A DNA stretch of 35,065 nt from Crocinitomicaceae bacterium TMED16 (GTDB taxonomy: Bacteria > Bacteroidota > Bacteroidia > Flavobacteriales_D > Crocinitomicaceae). Under the pieces are notes generated by a model. It had not been told where the DNA came from and did not search any database. It saw nothing but the letters and a program-made list of their open reading frames with translations. The position numbers were made by a program, and so were the translations under genes. The stretch's first letter is position 1. Each line of letters starts with the position of its first letter. Below are positions 1 through 5,952 of this stretch, piece by piece. The DNA is taken from NCBI GenBank assembly GCA_002167775.1, contig NHBV01000022.1:1-35065 (forward strand). Direction: 5' to 3'.

Positions 1-56
1 CTAAAAAAGCAGCAGCTAAAAAAGCACCTGCAGCTAAAAAAGCGGCAGATAAATAA
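1..56 (+). CDS. C-terminal tail of a Lys/Ala-rich protein (partial)
   Basis: Only the last 17 codons are present, read from base 3 to the TAA at 54-56. They encode a tail made almost wholly of Lys, Ala and one Pro (AAAKKAPAAKKAADK type). Such low-complexity basic tails occur on bacterial histone H1-like proteins and on some ribosomal or RNA-binding proteins, so the composition alone does not identify the gene. It lies 90 bases upstream of serC on the same strand. The DNA is itself repetitive (gctaaaaaagc units). Confidence 0.5.
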   Translation, partial: KKAAAKKAPAAKKAADK

Positions 57-146
57 ATCATTAATTTTTCATTTTTTTTTGAAAAATCCCGATAATTATC
101 ACTTCAGTTGAAATAGTTTTTAGATTTTTGCTAAAAACTATAAAAG

Positions 147-1211
147 ATGAAATATAATTTCGGCGCTGGCCCATGCATTCTTCCTCAAGATGTCTTTCAA
201 GAAGCATCTGAGGCAGTCAAAGATTTTAATGGCCTTTCGATTCTGGAGGTATCTCACAGACATAAAGATTTCGTTGCGGTCATGGACGAAGCTACTGACC
301 TTGTCAAAAAAGCACTTAATGTGCCAAACGGTTACTCTGTAATCTTTCTTCAAGGAGGAGCCTCATTGGGATTTTCTATAAGCGCGTTAAACATGATGCG
401 TGATTCTAAAAGAGCATCCTACATAAATACGGGAACTTGGTCTAAAAAGGCAATGACCGAAGCTAAAAAAGCTGGTTATGAAGTCCTTGAAGCTGCTAGT
501 TCCTCAGATACGAACTTCAACTACATCCCGAAAAATGTTTCGGTAGATTCGAATTCAGACTACTTGCACTTCACCTCGAACAATACAATATTTGGTACTC
601 AATTTAAAGAGATACCCCAAAGTCCTTTGCCATTGGTCTGTGATATGTCTTCGGATATATTCTCAAGAGAAATCAATGTTGCCGATTTTGATCTTATTTA
701 TGCCGGAGCCCAAAAAAATATGGGACCTGCTGGTACCACTTTATATATCGTTAAAGATGAAGCTTTGGGTAAATCAACATCCTCATTCATGCCTACTTAT
801 TTGGATTTAAAGACGCATGCTGAAAAAGATAGTATGTTCAATACTCCACCTGTCTTCCCGGTCTACGCATCTATGCTTAATCTTCGTCATTTGATTGCGA
901 ATGGCGGCGTGAAAGCTGCACAAGATAGAAACGAAGCAAAAGCCGCTCTACTTTATAGTGAAATAGACCAGAATCCACTTTTTGAAGGAACCGTGGCGAA
1001 AGAAGACCGTTCTAATATGAATGTCACCTTTCTAATGAATGATGAAGCACGAGCAGAGGAATTCAATGCTATCTGGCAGGAAAACAATTTAGTAGGCTTA
1101 AAAGGTCACAGATCTGTGGGAGGTTACCGAGCCTCAATGTATAATGCACTTCCTATCGAAAGTGTAAAGGTGTTAGTTGACGTAATGAAGCATTTTTCAA
1201 GTAAAGGATAA
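147..1211 (+). CDS. serC: Phosphoserine aminotransferase
   Basis: Converts 3-phosphohydroxypyruvate and glutamate to phosphoserine, the second step of serine synthesis, and serves the analogous step of pyridoxal phosphate synthesis where that pathway exists. The 354-residue length is normal for this class V PLP aminotransferase. It opens with the family N-terminus (NFGAGPCILP), and the PLP lysine is K190 in the AGAQKNMGPAG motif. The HRSVGGYRASMYNA block near residues 320-335 is the usual C-terminal signature that binds substrate phosphate. The ATG at 147 is the natural start because the conserved N-terminal motif begins at residue 4. serA follows after 11 bases, so the two are almost certainly cotranscribed. 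Confidence 0.97.
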   Translation: MKYNFGAGPCILPQDVFQEASEAVKDFNGLSILEVSHRHKDFVAVMDEATDLVKKALNVPNGYSVIFLQGGASLGFSISALNMMRDSKRASYINTGTWSKKAMTEAKKAGYEVLEAASSSDTNFNYIPKNVSVDSNSDYLHFTSNNTIFGTQFKEIPQSPLPLVCDMSSDIFSREINVADFDLIYAGAQKNMGPAGTTLYIVKDEALGKSTSSFMPTYLDLKTHAEKDSMFNTPPVFPVYASMLNLRHLIANGGVKAAQDRNEAKAALLYSEIDQNPLFEGTVAKEDRSNMNVTFLMNDEARAEEFNAIWQENNLVGLKGHRSVGGYRASMYNALPIESVKVLVDVMKHFSSKG

Positions 1212-1222
1212 AAAAATATAAA

Positions 1223-2170
1223 ATGAAAATATTAGCAAACGACGGTATATCTGCAAGTGGAGTTAACGCTTTAGAAACTGCAGGTTTTGAAGTTATTTTA
1301 GATAAAGTTGAACAAGACAATTTAATCGATTTCATCAACAAAGAAGAAGTAGTTGGTGTGCTTGTGAGAAGCGCAACCACAGTGCGTCAAAATGTAATTG
1401 ATGCATGCCCTAGTTTGAAGCTTATCGGAAGAGGTGGTGTTGGAATGGACAATATTGATGTGGCCTACGCAAGGGATAAAGGCCTGACTGTAATCAATAC
1501 TCCTGGTGCATCGTCTCAATCTGTTGCCGAATTGGTGATGGGACATCTATTTGCCGTTTCTAGATTTCTGTATGCATCTTACAAGAATATGGAAACCGGA
1601 GAATTCGCGAAGCTTAAAAAAAGCTACGCTAAAGGTGTTGAATTAAGAGGAAAAACAATTGGAATCATTGGTTTTGGAAGAATTGGACAAAGTCTCGCTT
1701 CATACGCCTTAGGCGCAGGAATGAATGTTGTGGCCATTGATCAATATACAGAAACTGCCACAATCTCTTTGGAGATTGGCGGAAAGGACTTAGATGTTCA
1801 GATTACACCAACAAATGACTTGTCTTCTGTTATAGGTGACCTAGATTATATCTCGCTCCATGTACCAAAGCAGGCAGATGGAAGTGCGGTGATTCAAATG
1901 AAAGAATTTGAGATGATGAAAAAAGGAGTCCGCATTGTAAATGCAGCACGCGGCGGTGTAATCAATGAAGCTGATCTGAAAGAAGCAATTTCACAAGGAA
2001 TTGTCGCAGCGGCAGCACTCGATGTATTTGACAATGAGCCGAACCCAGACGCATCCTTAACTTCTCACGAAAATATTGCTTGTACTCCACATATCGGAGC
2101 AGCAACAGTTGAAGCACAAGATCGAATCGGAACAGAGCTTGCAGACCAAATCAAAAGTGCGTTAATATAA
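1223..2170 (+). CDS. serA: D-3-phosphoglycerate dehydrogenase, short form
   Basis: Catalyses the NAD-dependent first step of serine synthesis, supplying the substrate of the adjacent SerC. It belongs to the D-2-hydroxyacid dehydrogenase family: the Rossmann glycine motif GIIGFGRIGQ lies at residues 147-156, and the catalytic residues appear as R243 (NAARGG), E272 (DNEP) and H290 (PHIGAA). At 315 residues it ends straight after the catalytic domains and has no C-terminal ACT domain, so serine feedback of the E. coli type is not expected. The 11-base gap from serC indicates an operon. A related 2-hydroxyacid dehydrogenase specificity is not excluded, but the pairing with serC makes SerA much the best reading. 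Confidence 0.94.
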   Translation: MKILANDGISASGVNALETAGFEVILDKVEQDNLIDFINKEEVVGVLVRSATTVRQNVIDACPSLKLIGRGGVGMDNIDVAYARDKGLTVINTPGASSQSVAELVMGHLFAVSRFLYASYKNMETGEFAKLKKSYAKGVELRGKTIGIIGFGRIGQSLASYALGAGMNVVAIDQYTETATISLEIGGKDLDVQITPTNDLSSVIGDLDYISLHVPKQADGSAVIQMKEFEMMKKGVRIVNAARGGVINEADLKEAISQGIVAAAALDVFDNEPNPDASLTSHENIACTPHIGAATVEAQDRIGTELADQIKSALI

Positions 2171-2211
2171 TAGTCAAGAAATTTTACTGGCAGAGGATAC
2201 TCGCTTTTTGC

Positions 2212-2592
2212 CTATACCATGCATAAATCGCATTTCCCTTTTATTAGAAGTTGAGAGAACAAAACTTCGCGGTTTGACATATCTGGAATATTAACTTCAA
2301 TGTCTAGACACTCCGATTTCCCACAAGAAATACATTGAAAATGGGGGTGAACATCCGAATGATTGGATTTGGAACAACTCTTACAGCGGGCAAATCGTTT
2401 TACCCCATCAAAACCTATAAAAGAGTGCAATATGCCATCGTCTTCAAGCTTCTCAAGAATACGATATATAGTTGTTTTATTCATAAACTTTCCGAGTCTT
2501 GTAATAAGCTCGACGGTAGACAATGCTGTTTCAGTATCTTGAAATTCATTTAACAAAATTTCTACAGATTCAGTTTTGCGTATTATTCCCAT
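2212..2592 (-). CDS. Fur-family metalloregulator, probably Zur-like
   Basis: A 126-residue Fur superfamily repressor. An N-terminal winged helix (about 1-65; TRLGKFMNKTTIYRILEKLEDDG is spread over the recognition region) is followed by a metal-binding half with C70/C73, the structural-zinc pair C87/C90 (QCISCG) and the matching C-terminal pair C121/C124 (CDLC). Histidine-rich KSNHSDVHPHFQC resembles the sensory site. The family includes Fur, Zur, Mur and PerR; which metal is sensed cannot be read directly. It is divergent from a MerC-like gene and a folE gene, a setting more typical of zinc control than iron control, so Zur is inferred. Its -7 element ends four bases before the ATG. It is convergent with serA. 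Confidence 0.85.
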   Translation of the reverse strand: MGIIRKTESVEILLNEFQDTETALSTVELITRLGKFMNKTTIYRILEKLEDDGILHSFIGFDGVKRFARCKSCSKSNHSDVHPHFQCISCGKSECLDIEVNIPDMSNREVLFSQLLIKGKCDLCMV

Positions 2593-2596
2593 GAGA

Positions 2597-2628
2597 CAAA
2601 TCTAATCGAAGCAATTTGAAAACACAAA
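2597..2628 (-). promoter_or_regulatory. Promoter of the Fur-family gene
   Basis: On the minus strand TAGATTTG (2604 to 2597) matches the Bacteroidota -7 consensus TAnnTTTG, and TTTG (2628 to 2625) gives a -33 element with a 20-base spacer. Only TCTC separates the -7 element from the ATG, so the transcript should begin at or next to the start codon. The promoter overlaps the divergent merC promoter. Confidence 0.6.
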
Positions 2629-2645
2629 TATTGCCCTTACATTTG
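2615..2645 (+). promoter_or_regulatory. Promoter of the merC-like/folE operon
   Basis: TTTG at 2615-2618, a 19-base spacer and TACATTTG at 2638-2645 form a full match to the Bacteroidota -33/-7 promoter. Start of transcription is expected near 2650, giving a leader of roughly 25 bases. The last two bases of the -7 element lie inside the palindrome at 2644-2658. Confidence 0.65.
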
Positions 2646-2658
2646 CAACTAAGTTGCA
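2644..2658. promoter_or_regulatory. Palindromic operator TGCAAC-TAA-GTTGCA
   Basis: A perfect 6-3-6 inverted repeat that begins in the -7 element of the merC promoter and covers the expected start of transcription. A bound dimer would block polymerase, so it is a natural repression site for the adjacent Fur/Zur-type regulator. It lies upstream of the -33 element of the regulator's own promoter, so autoregulation is possible but less obvious. Assignment to this regulator is inference from position. Confidence 0.6.
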
Positions 2659-2673
2659 TTAATAAGACATCCT

Positions 2674-3069
2674 ATGAAAATAACTCTTCAGAAACCTGAT
2701 TCAATTGGAGCTCTTGCGAGTATGCTATGTATTGTGCATTGTCTAGTAACGCCGCTGATATTTATTGCACATACATGCTGTAAAGAAGGCTGTGATGCAG
2801 CACCGACTTGGTGGAAAAGTATTGATTTTATCTTTTTAACCATTTCGTTTGTATCCATCTATCAATCGACAAAAACGACAACCCATAGCGCCATGAAACC
2901 AATTCTATGGTCTCTATGGAGTATTTTAAGCTTTCTCATTATCAATGAAAATATAAATCTACTCGAAATTCCAGAGACCTTAAATTACATCACTGCAATC
3001 TCTCTTGCTTTCTTTCATATTTACAATTTAAAATATTGTCAATGTGAAGATGAAAAATGCTGCGTATAA
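2674..3069 (+). CDS. MerC-domain membrane protein
   Basis: A 131-residue inner-membrane protein of the MerC type, with about four hydrophobic helices (roughly 10-32, 50-66, 76-96, 104-120). Helix 1 carries C19-IVH-C23, matching the paired membrane cysteines of MerC mercuric-ion transporters. More candidate ligands follow at C35/C36/C40 and in the C-terminal tail CQCEDEKCC (C122-C130). MerC imports Hg(II) in mer operons, but no merA, merT or merP is near, and MerC-domain proteins in Bacteroidota are commonly found outside mer operons. Its place beside a Fur/Zur-type regulator suggests transport or sensing of zinc or another soft metal; that is inferred. folE begins within or 2 bases after its stop codon. 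Confidence 0.75.
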   Translation: MKITLQKPDSIGALASMLCIVHCLVTPLIFIAHTCCKEGCDAAPTWWKSIDFIFLTISFVSIYQSTKTTTHSAMKPILWSLWSILSFLIINENINLLEIPETLNYITAISLAFFHIYNLKYCQCEDEKCCV

Positions 3070-3071
3070 CT

Positions 3072-3734
3072 ATGAATAAAAATCAAACCGAAATTATAGG
3101 AGACAACCATATCTCTTCAAGTGTTGAAACCCCTATGGTTTCAGAAGCCTTTAAGCATTCAGATGATGAAAAAATTGAAATTATTCAGCATCACTTTAAA
3201 AAAATAATGGAAGAGCTAGGCCTCGACCTCAAAGATGATAGCCTATCTGGAACTCCATATCGAGTGGCAAAAATGTACGTGAAAGAGCTATTTTATGGAT
3301 TAAATCCCAAAAATAAACCTAAGCTGTCTGTTTTTGAAAATAAATACGGCTACAATAAAATGCTGGTTGAGAAAAATATAAATATTGACTCTTCCTGTGA
3401 ACATCATTTCTTACCAATAACAGGATATGCACATATTGCATACGTACCTAAAGACAAAGTGATTGGGTTATCCAAGATCAATCGTGTGGTAGACTATTAT
3501 GCGCATCGTCCTCAGGTTCAAGAAAGGCTTTCTTTACAAATTTTGAGAGAGCTACAAGATAAACTAGATACAAAAGACGTAATTGTCATGATTTCTGCAA
3601 AGCATTTGTGTGTTTCATCTAGAGGAATTAAAGATAAAAATAGCCTCACTACAACAATAGAATACGGTGGCTGCTTTGAAAATGAAAATATTAGAAAGGA
3701 CTTTTTTACGATTGTAGAGGGTGAAAATCTCTAA
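3072..3734 (+). CDS. folE: GTP cyclohydrolase I (type IA)
   Basis: Converts GTP to 7,8-dihydroneopterin triphosphate, the entry to folate, biopterin and queuosine precursors. From the ATG at 3072 the protein has 220 residues with the FolE core at about 35-215. The zinc ligands are all present: C109 and H112 in SSCEHHFLP, and C180 in KHLCVSSRG. The ATG at 3057 would add five residues and overlap merC by 13 bases; I prefer 3072, two bases after the merC stop. Sharing an operon with a MerC-like protein under a Fur/Zur-type operator is notable, because Zur usually controls the zinc-independent isozyme FolE2, whereas this one keeps the zinc site. It may be a second, stress-induced folE copy; the rest of the genome would show this. 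Confidence 0.92.
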   Translation: MNKNQTEIIGDNHISSSVETPMVSEAFKHSDDEKIEIIQHHFKKIMEELGLDLKDDSLSGTPYRVAKMYVKELFYGLNPKNKPKLSVFENKYGYNKMLVEKNINIDSSCEHHFLPITGYAHIAYVPKDKVIGLSKINRVVDYYAHRPQVQERLSLQILRELQDKLDTKDVIVMISAKHLCVSSRGIKDKNSLTTTIEYGGCFENENIRKDFFTIVEGENL

Positions 3735-3763
3735 TTGAGCATATCTCGCGCCAAATTTTAAAT

Positions 3764-3771
3764 TATATTTG
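3764..3771 (+). promoter_or_regulatory. Candidate -7 element upstream of the sugar transferase
   Basis: TATATTTG matches TAnnTTTG and sits 55 bases before the ATG at 3827. No TTG lies at the usual spacing (the nearest, 3735-3737, is 26 bases away), so the match is partial. A weak hairpin (CAAAGA 3781-3786 with TCTTTG 3808-3813, and TAAA 3792-3795 with TTTA 3802-3805) would lie in the leader. Confidence 0.4.
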
Positions 3772-3826
3772 ATTATAACGCAAAGAAGAGATAAATATAC
3801 GTTTACCTCTTTGGTTTAAACTAAAA

Positions 3827-4327
3827 ATGAGGTTTCTCGCTGTGATCATTTTGATTATTTCTACACCGCTATTCATCGTTTTAGCACTTGCCATATATTT
3901 CAAGTCTGGTTCCAAAGTAATATTTCAACAAAAAAGAGTGGGTATAAACAAAACAGAATTTACCATTTATAAGTTTCGAACTATGGAGCAAAATAAAATC
4001 ACATCCCTGGGCAAATTAATCAGGAAACTAGGATTAGACGAGCTTCCTCAGTTATTAAACATCATAAAAGGCGATATGGCTTTTGTTGGTCCAAGACCAT
4101 TGACGCATGAGGATATCGATCGCTTGGGGTGGAACAATGCTTCATATACTAAACGTTGGTCAATAAAGCCAGGTATAACAGGAAAGTCACAGTTGATTTC
4201 AATTTGCGATGCCAGCTTGTCAATTCAAAATGACCTGTGGTATGTCGAGAACCAAAGTTTTTGGGTTGACCTAAATATCTTGTCCAAATCAATTTTAGTT
4301 CCTTTAACCGGAAAACGCACAGCATAA
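3827..4327 (+). CDS. Small bacterial sugar transferase (phosphoglycosyl transferase, PglC/WcaJ C-terminal type)
   Basis: Members of this family move a sugar phosphate from a UDP-sugar to undecaprenyl phosphate, starting the assembly of a surface glycan or glycoprotein oligosaccharide. Visible motifs are a hydrophobic N-terminal re-entrant segment (about 3-24), KFRTM at 49-53, the catalytic Asp-Glu pair D71-E72 in LGLDELPQL, GDMAFVGPRP at 82-91 and KPGITGKSQ. At 166 residues it is shorter than the roughly 190-210 residues of small family members. It lacks the usual KRIFD-like start, and no upstream ATG exists in frame before a stop. It is also trimmed between the KFRTM and DE motifs. Its stop overlaps the next ATG by one base, implying translational coupling. 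Confidence 0.87.
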   Translation: MRFLAVIILIISTPLFIVLALAIYFKSGSKVIFQQKRVGINKTEFTIYKFRTMEQNKITSLGKLIRKLGLDELPQLLNIIKGDMAFVGPRPLTHEDIDRLGWNNASYTKRWSIKPGITGKSQLISICDASLSIQNDLWYVENQSFWVDLNILSKSILVPLTGKRTA

Positions 4328-5349
4328 TGAAAGTATTGGTAAATGGAATCGGAAATATCGGTAAAACCATCTTAGGTATTTTATGTGACTATAAGAGCAA
4401 ACTCAATATTGATGAGATCTATGCGCTAAAGAATACGGCAATAACAGATTGGAATAAAGAAGAGTTGAATATTCTGAGTGATATGGGTATTGTTATTTGT
4501 AGCCGAGAAAATGAGGATTACCTTGATTTAGAGGATATTATTGATCGCATTGACTACGTATTTGATTGCAATGCAAACGGCTTCGGTTTAAAAAACAAGT
4601 ACTGGTACGAGAATTTAACGAACTTAAAAGGTTGCTCAGCACAGGGAAGTGAAAAAGGTTTCGGCATTCCCTTTATGACCGGTATAAACGATGAACAAAT
4701 TGAGGATAAAAAGTTTGTACAGATTGTTTCTTGCAACACGCATGCTTTATCATCAATCATCACAACCTTTGTGAATGATGATCTGAGCAATTTGATTGAG
4801 GGAGATTTCGTCATTGTTAGAAGGTCAGAGGACATTGGAAACCATGAAAGGTTGGTAACTAGCAATGTACTATCACGACATTTAAAAGAAGAAATTGGAA
4901 CACACCATGCGATCGACGTCAAAGACTTATTTTTAACAAAAGATGAAGATTTAAATATTCAATCCTCCGATATAACAACACCGAGTCAGCTCATGCATTC
5001 GGTAAGGTTCAATCTTTATTTGAAAAATAGCATAAGCATCAGTGAAATCAAAAAACTCATTGAGGATAATGAATACATTTCAACATCGTCAAAATTTGAT
5101 TCTAATATTTTATTTGAGCTAGGACGCAGGTACAGCTCGTACGGTCGTCTGTTCTCGCATGCGATAATTAATGACAACAACCTCCTCTTTGATGTGGATC
5201 AGCGAAAATTGAAAGGGTGGGCATTCATACCCCAAGAAGGAAATACAATTTTATCCACAATTCACGCATTCTTATTGCAGGTTAATATGAATAATACGAC
5301 TGACGTAATGAACGCAATCAAAAAAGATTTGGTAAAACCTGCTTGGTAA
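4327..5349 (+). CDS. Archaeal-type (type II) GAPDH-like dehydrogenase, substrate unknown
   Basis: A 340-residue oxidoreductase that resembles the archaeal class of phosphorylating glyceraldehyde-3-phosphate dehydrogenase rather than the bacterial class. Features in order: Rossmann NGIGNIGKT (6-14); DCNANGFGLKNK (80-91), matching the archaeal DATPGGxGAKNK block; AQGSEK (105-110), matching archaeal QGGEK; nucleophile C136 in SCNTHAL (archaeal SCNTTGL); VRRSED (164-169), like archaeal VRRGADP; and H224 in SQLMHSV, aligned with the archaeal TLMHVH. The conserved catalytic Cys and His imply an aldehyde dehydrogenase using a thioester, but the second Thr and Gly of the Cys loop are changed and the substrate may differ. 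The canonical bacterial GAPDH of this genome is at 27969-29420. Coupling to a sugar transferase suggests a role in making or modifying a glycan precursor; that is inference. Confidence 0.8.
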   Translation: MKVLVNGIGNIGKTILGILCDYKSKLNIDEIYALKNTAITDWNKEELNILSDMGIVICSRENEDYLDLEDIIDRIDYVFDCNANGFGLKNKYWYENLTNLKGCSAQGSEKGFGIPFMTGINDEQIEDKKFVQIVSCNTHALSSIITTFVNDDLSNLIEGDFVIVRRSEDIGNHERLVTSNVLSRHLKEEIGTHHAIDVKDLFLTKDEDLNIQSSDITTPSQLMHSVRFNLYLKNSISISEIKKLIEDNEYISTSSKFDSNILFELGRRYSSYGRLFSHAIINDNNLLFDVDQRKLKGWAFIPQEGNTILSTIHAFLLQVNMNNTTDVMNAIKKDLVKPAW

Positions 5350-5357
5350 AAGGAAGC

Positions 5358-5807
5358 TTATAGGATCTCCATGGATAGTATAGCATCACCCTCCTCTATT
5401 GCATCAATAACCTCCAAGCCCTCGATAACTTTACCGAAGCAAGTATGATTGCGGTCAAGATGTGCGGTATTGGTGCGGCTATGACAAACAAAGAATTGTG
5501 AACCACCTGTGTTTCTTCCTGCATGCGCCATAGAGAGAACTCCTCGATCGTGGTATTGGTTTTCTCCATCTATCTCACAATCAATTTGATACCCAGGCCC
5601 ACCTGTTCCAGGCATTCCTGAAGCACCATCTTTGGAGTTAGGACAACCCCCTTGAATAACAAAATCAGGTATCACGCGGTGCCACTTTAAACCATCGTAA
5701 TAACCGTCGTTAATCAATTTCACAAAGTTGCTTACTGTATTGGGAGTGTCTTCAGTGTATAATGATACCTTCATATCTCCTTTATTTGTCTTAATGAGTG
5801 CTTCCAT
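5358..5807 (-). CDS. Cyclophilin-type peptidyl-prolyl isomerase
   Basis: Speeds cis-trans isomerisation of prolyl bonds. The 149-residue protein from the ATG at 5807 is a single cyclophilin domain: NTVSNFVKL (about 23-31), WHRVIPDFVIQGG with the catalytic Arg (about 42-54), and GRNTGGSQFFV (about 97-107). The open frame continues 61 codons upstream, but that part shows no cyclophilin or signal-peptide character and runs into the divergent gene's promoter, so the short start is used. No signal peptide is visible, so it is probably cytoplasmic. TATTTTTG at 5835-5828 is a likely -7 element about 20 bases upstream. Confidence 0.93.
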   Translation of the reverse strand: MEALIKTNKGDMKVSLYTEDTPNTVSNFVKLINDGYYDGLKWHRVIPDFVIQGGCPNSKDGASGMPGTGGPGYQIDCEIDGENQYHDRGVLSMAHAGRNTGGSQFFVCHSRTNTAHLDRNHTCFGKVIEGLEVIDAIEEGDAILSMEIL

Positions 5808-5827
5808 TTGTTCGATTTTTTGAGCCA

Positions 5828-5835
5828 CAAAAATA
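5828..5835 (-). promoter_or_regulatory. Candidate -7 element of the cyclophilin gene
   Basis: On the minus strand TATTTTTG fits TAnnTTTG and lies 20 bases before the ATG at 5807. This supports the short start and argues against the long in-frame extension. No clear -33 element is seen. Confidence 0.45.
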
Positions 5836-5897
5836 ATTGTTTTTATATAAAACCCCCATATTGTTGAAAACTTCGTTGATAAACCACCAAAAACCGA

Positions 5898-5929
5898 TTG
5901 ATTTTCAAGGTTTCTAGCGGTTATCTTTG
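5898..5929 (+). promoter_or_regulatory. Promoter of the unknown 178-residue gene
   Basis: TTG at 5898-5900, a 21-base spacer and TATCTTTG at 5922-5929 fit the Bacteroidota promoter. Transcription should start near 5935, about 18 bases before the ATG at 5953. Confidence 0.55.
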
Positions 5930-5936
5930 GATAACC
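5919..5936. promoter_or_regulatory. Perfect 18-bp palindrome GGTTATC-TTTG-GATAACC around the -7 element
   Basis: Two 7-base arms flank TTTG, and the -7 hexamer-like element (5922-5929) lies inside. It can be a repressor operator that occludes the -7 region, or a hairpin at the 5' end if transcription starts further upstream. The partner regulator is unknown. Confidence 0.5.
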
Positions 5937-5952
5937 CGTTGATTTGAAGAAA

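Noticed and set aside
1-56. gctaaaaaagc units as a DNA repeat array or CRISPR-like element
   Set aside because: The repeats are explained by Lys/Ala codons of a low-complexity protein tail; there are no spacers.
600-613. Possible frameshift in serC, as a 72-codon alternate frame overlaps it
   Set aside because: The main frame carries all conserved motifs without interruption; the second frame is chance.
3057-3071. Upstream ATG for folE
   Set aside because: It overlaps merC by 13 bases and adds only five residues outside the conserved core. Possible, but the ATG at 3072 fits better.
3781-3813. Possible riboswitch or attenuator in the sugar transferase leader
   Set aside because: The stem is short and interrupted, with no conserved aptamer pattern and no terminator T-run; noted only as a weak hairpin.
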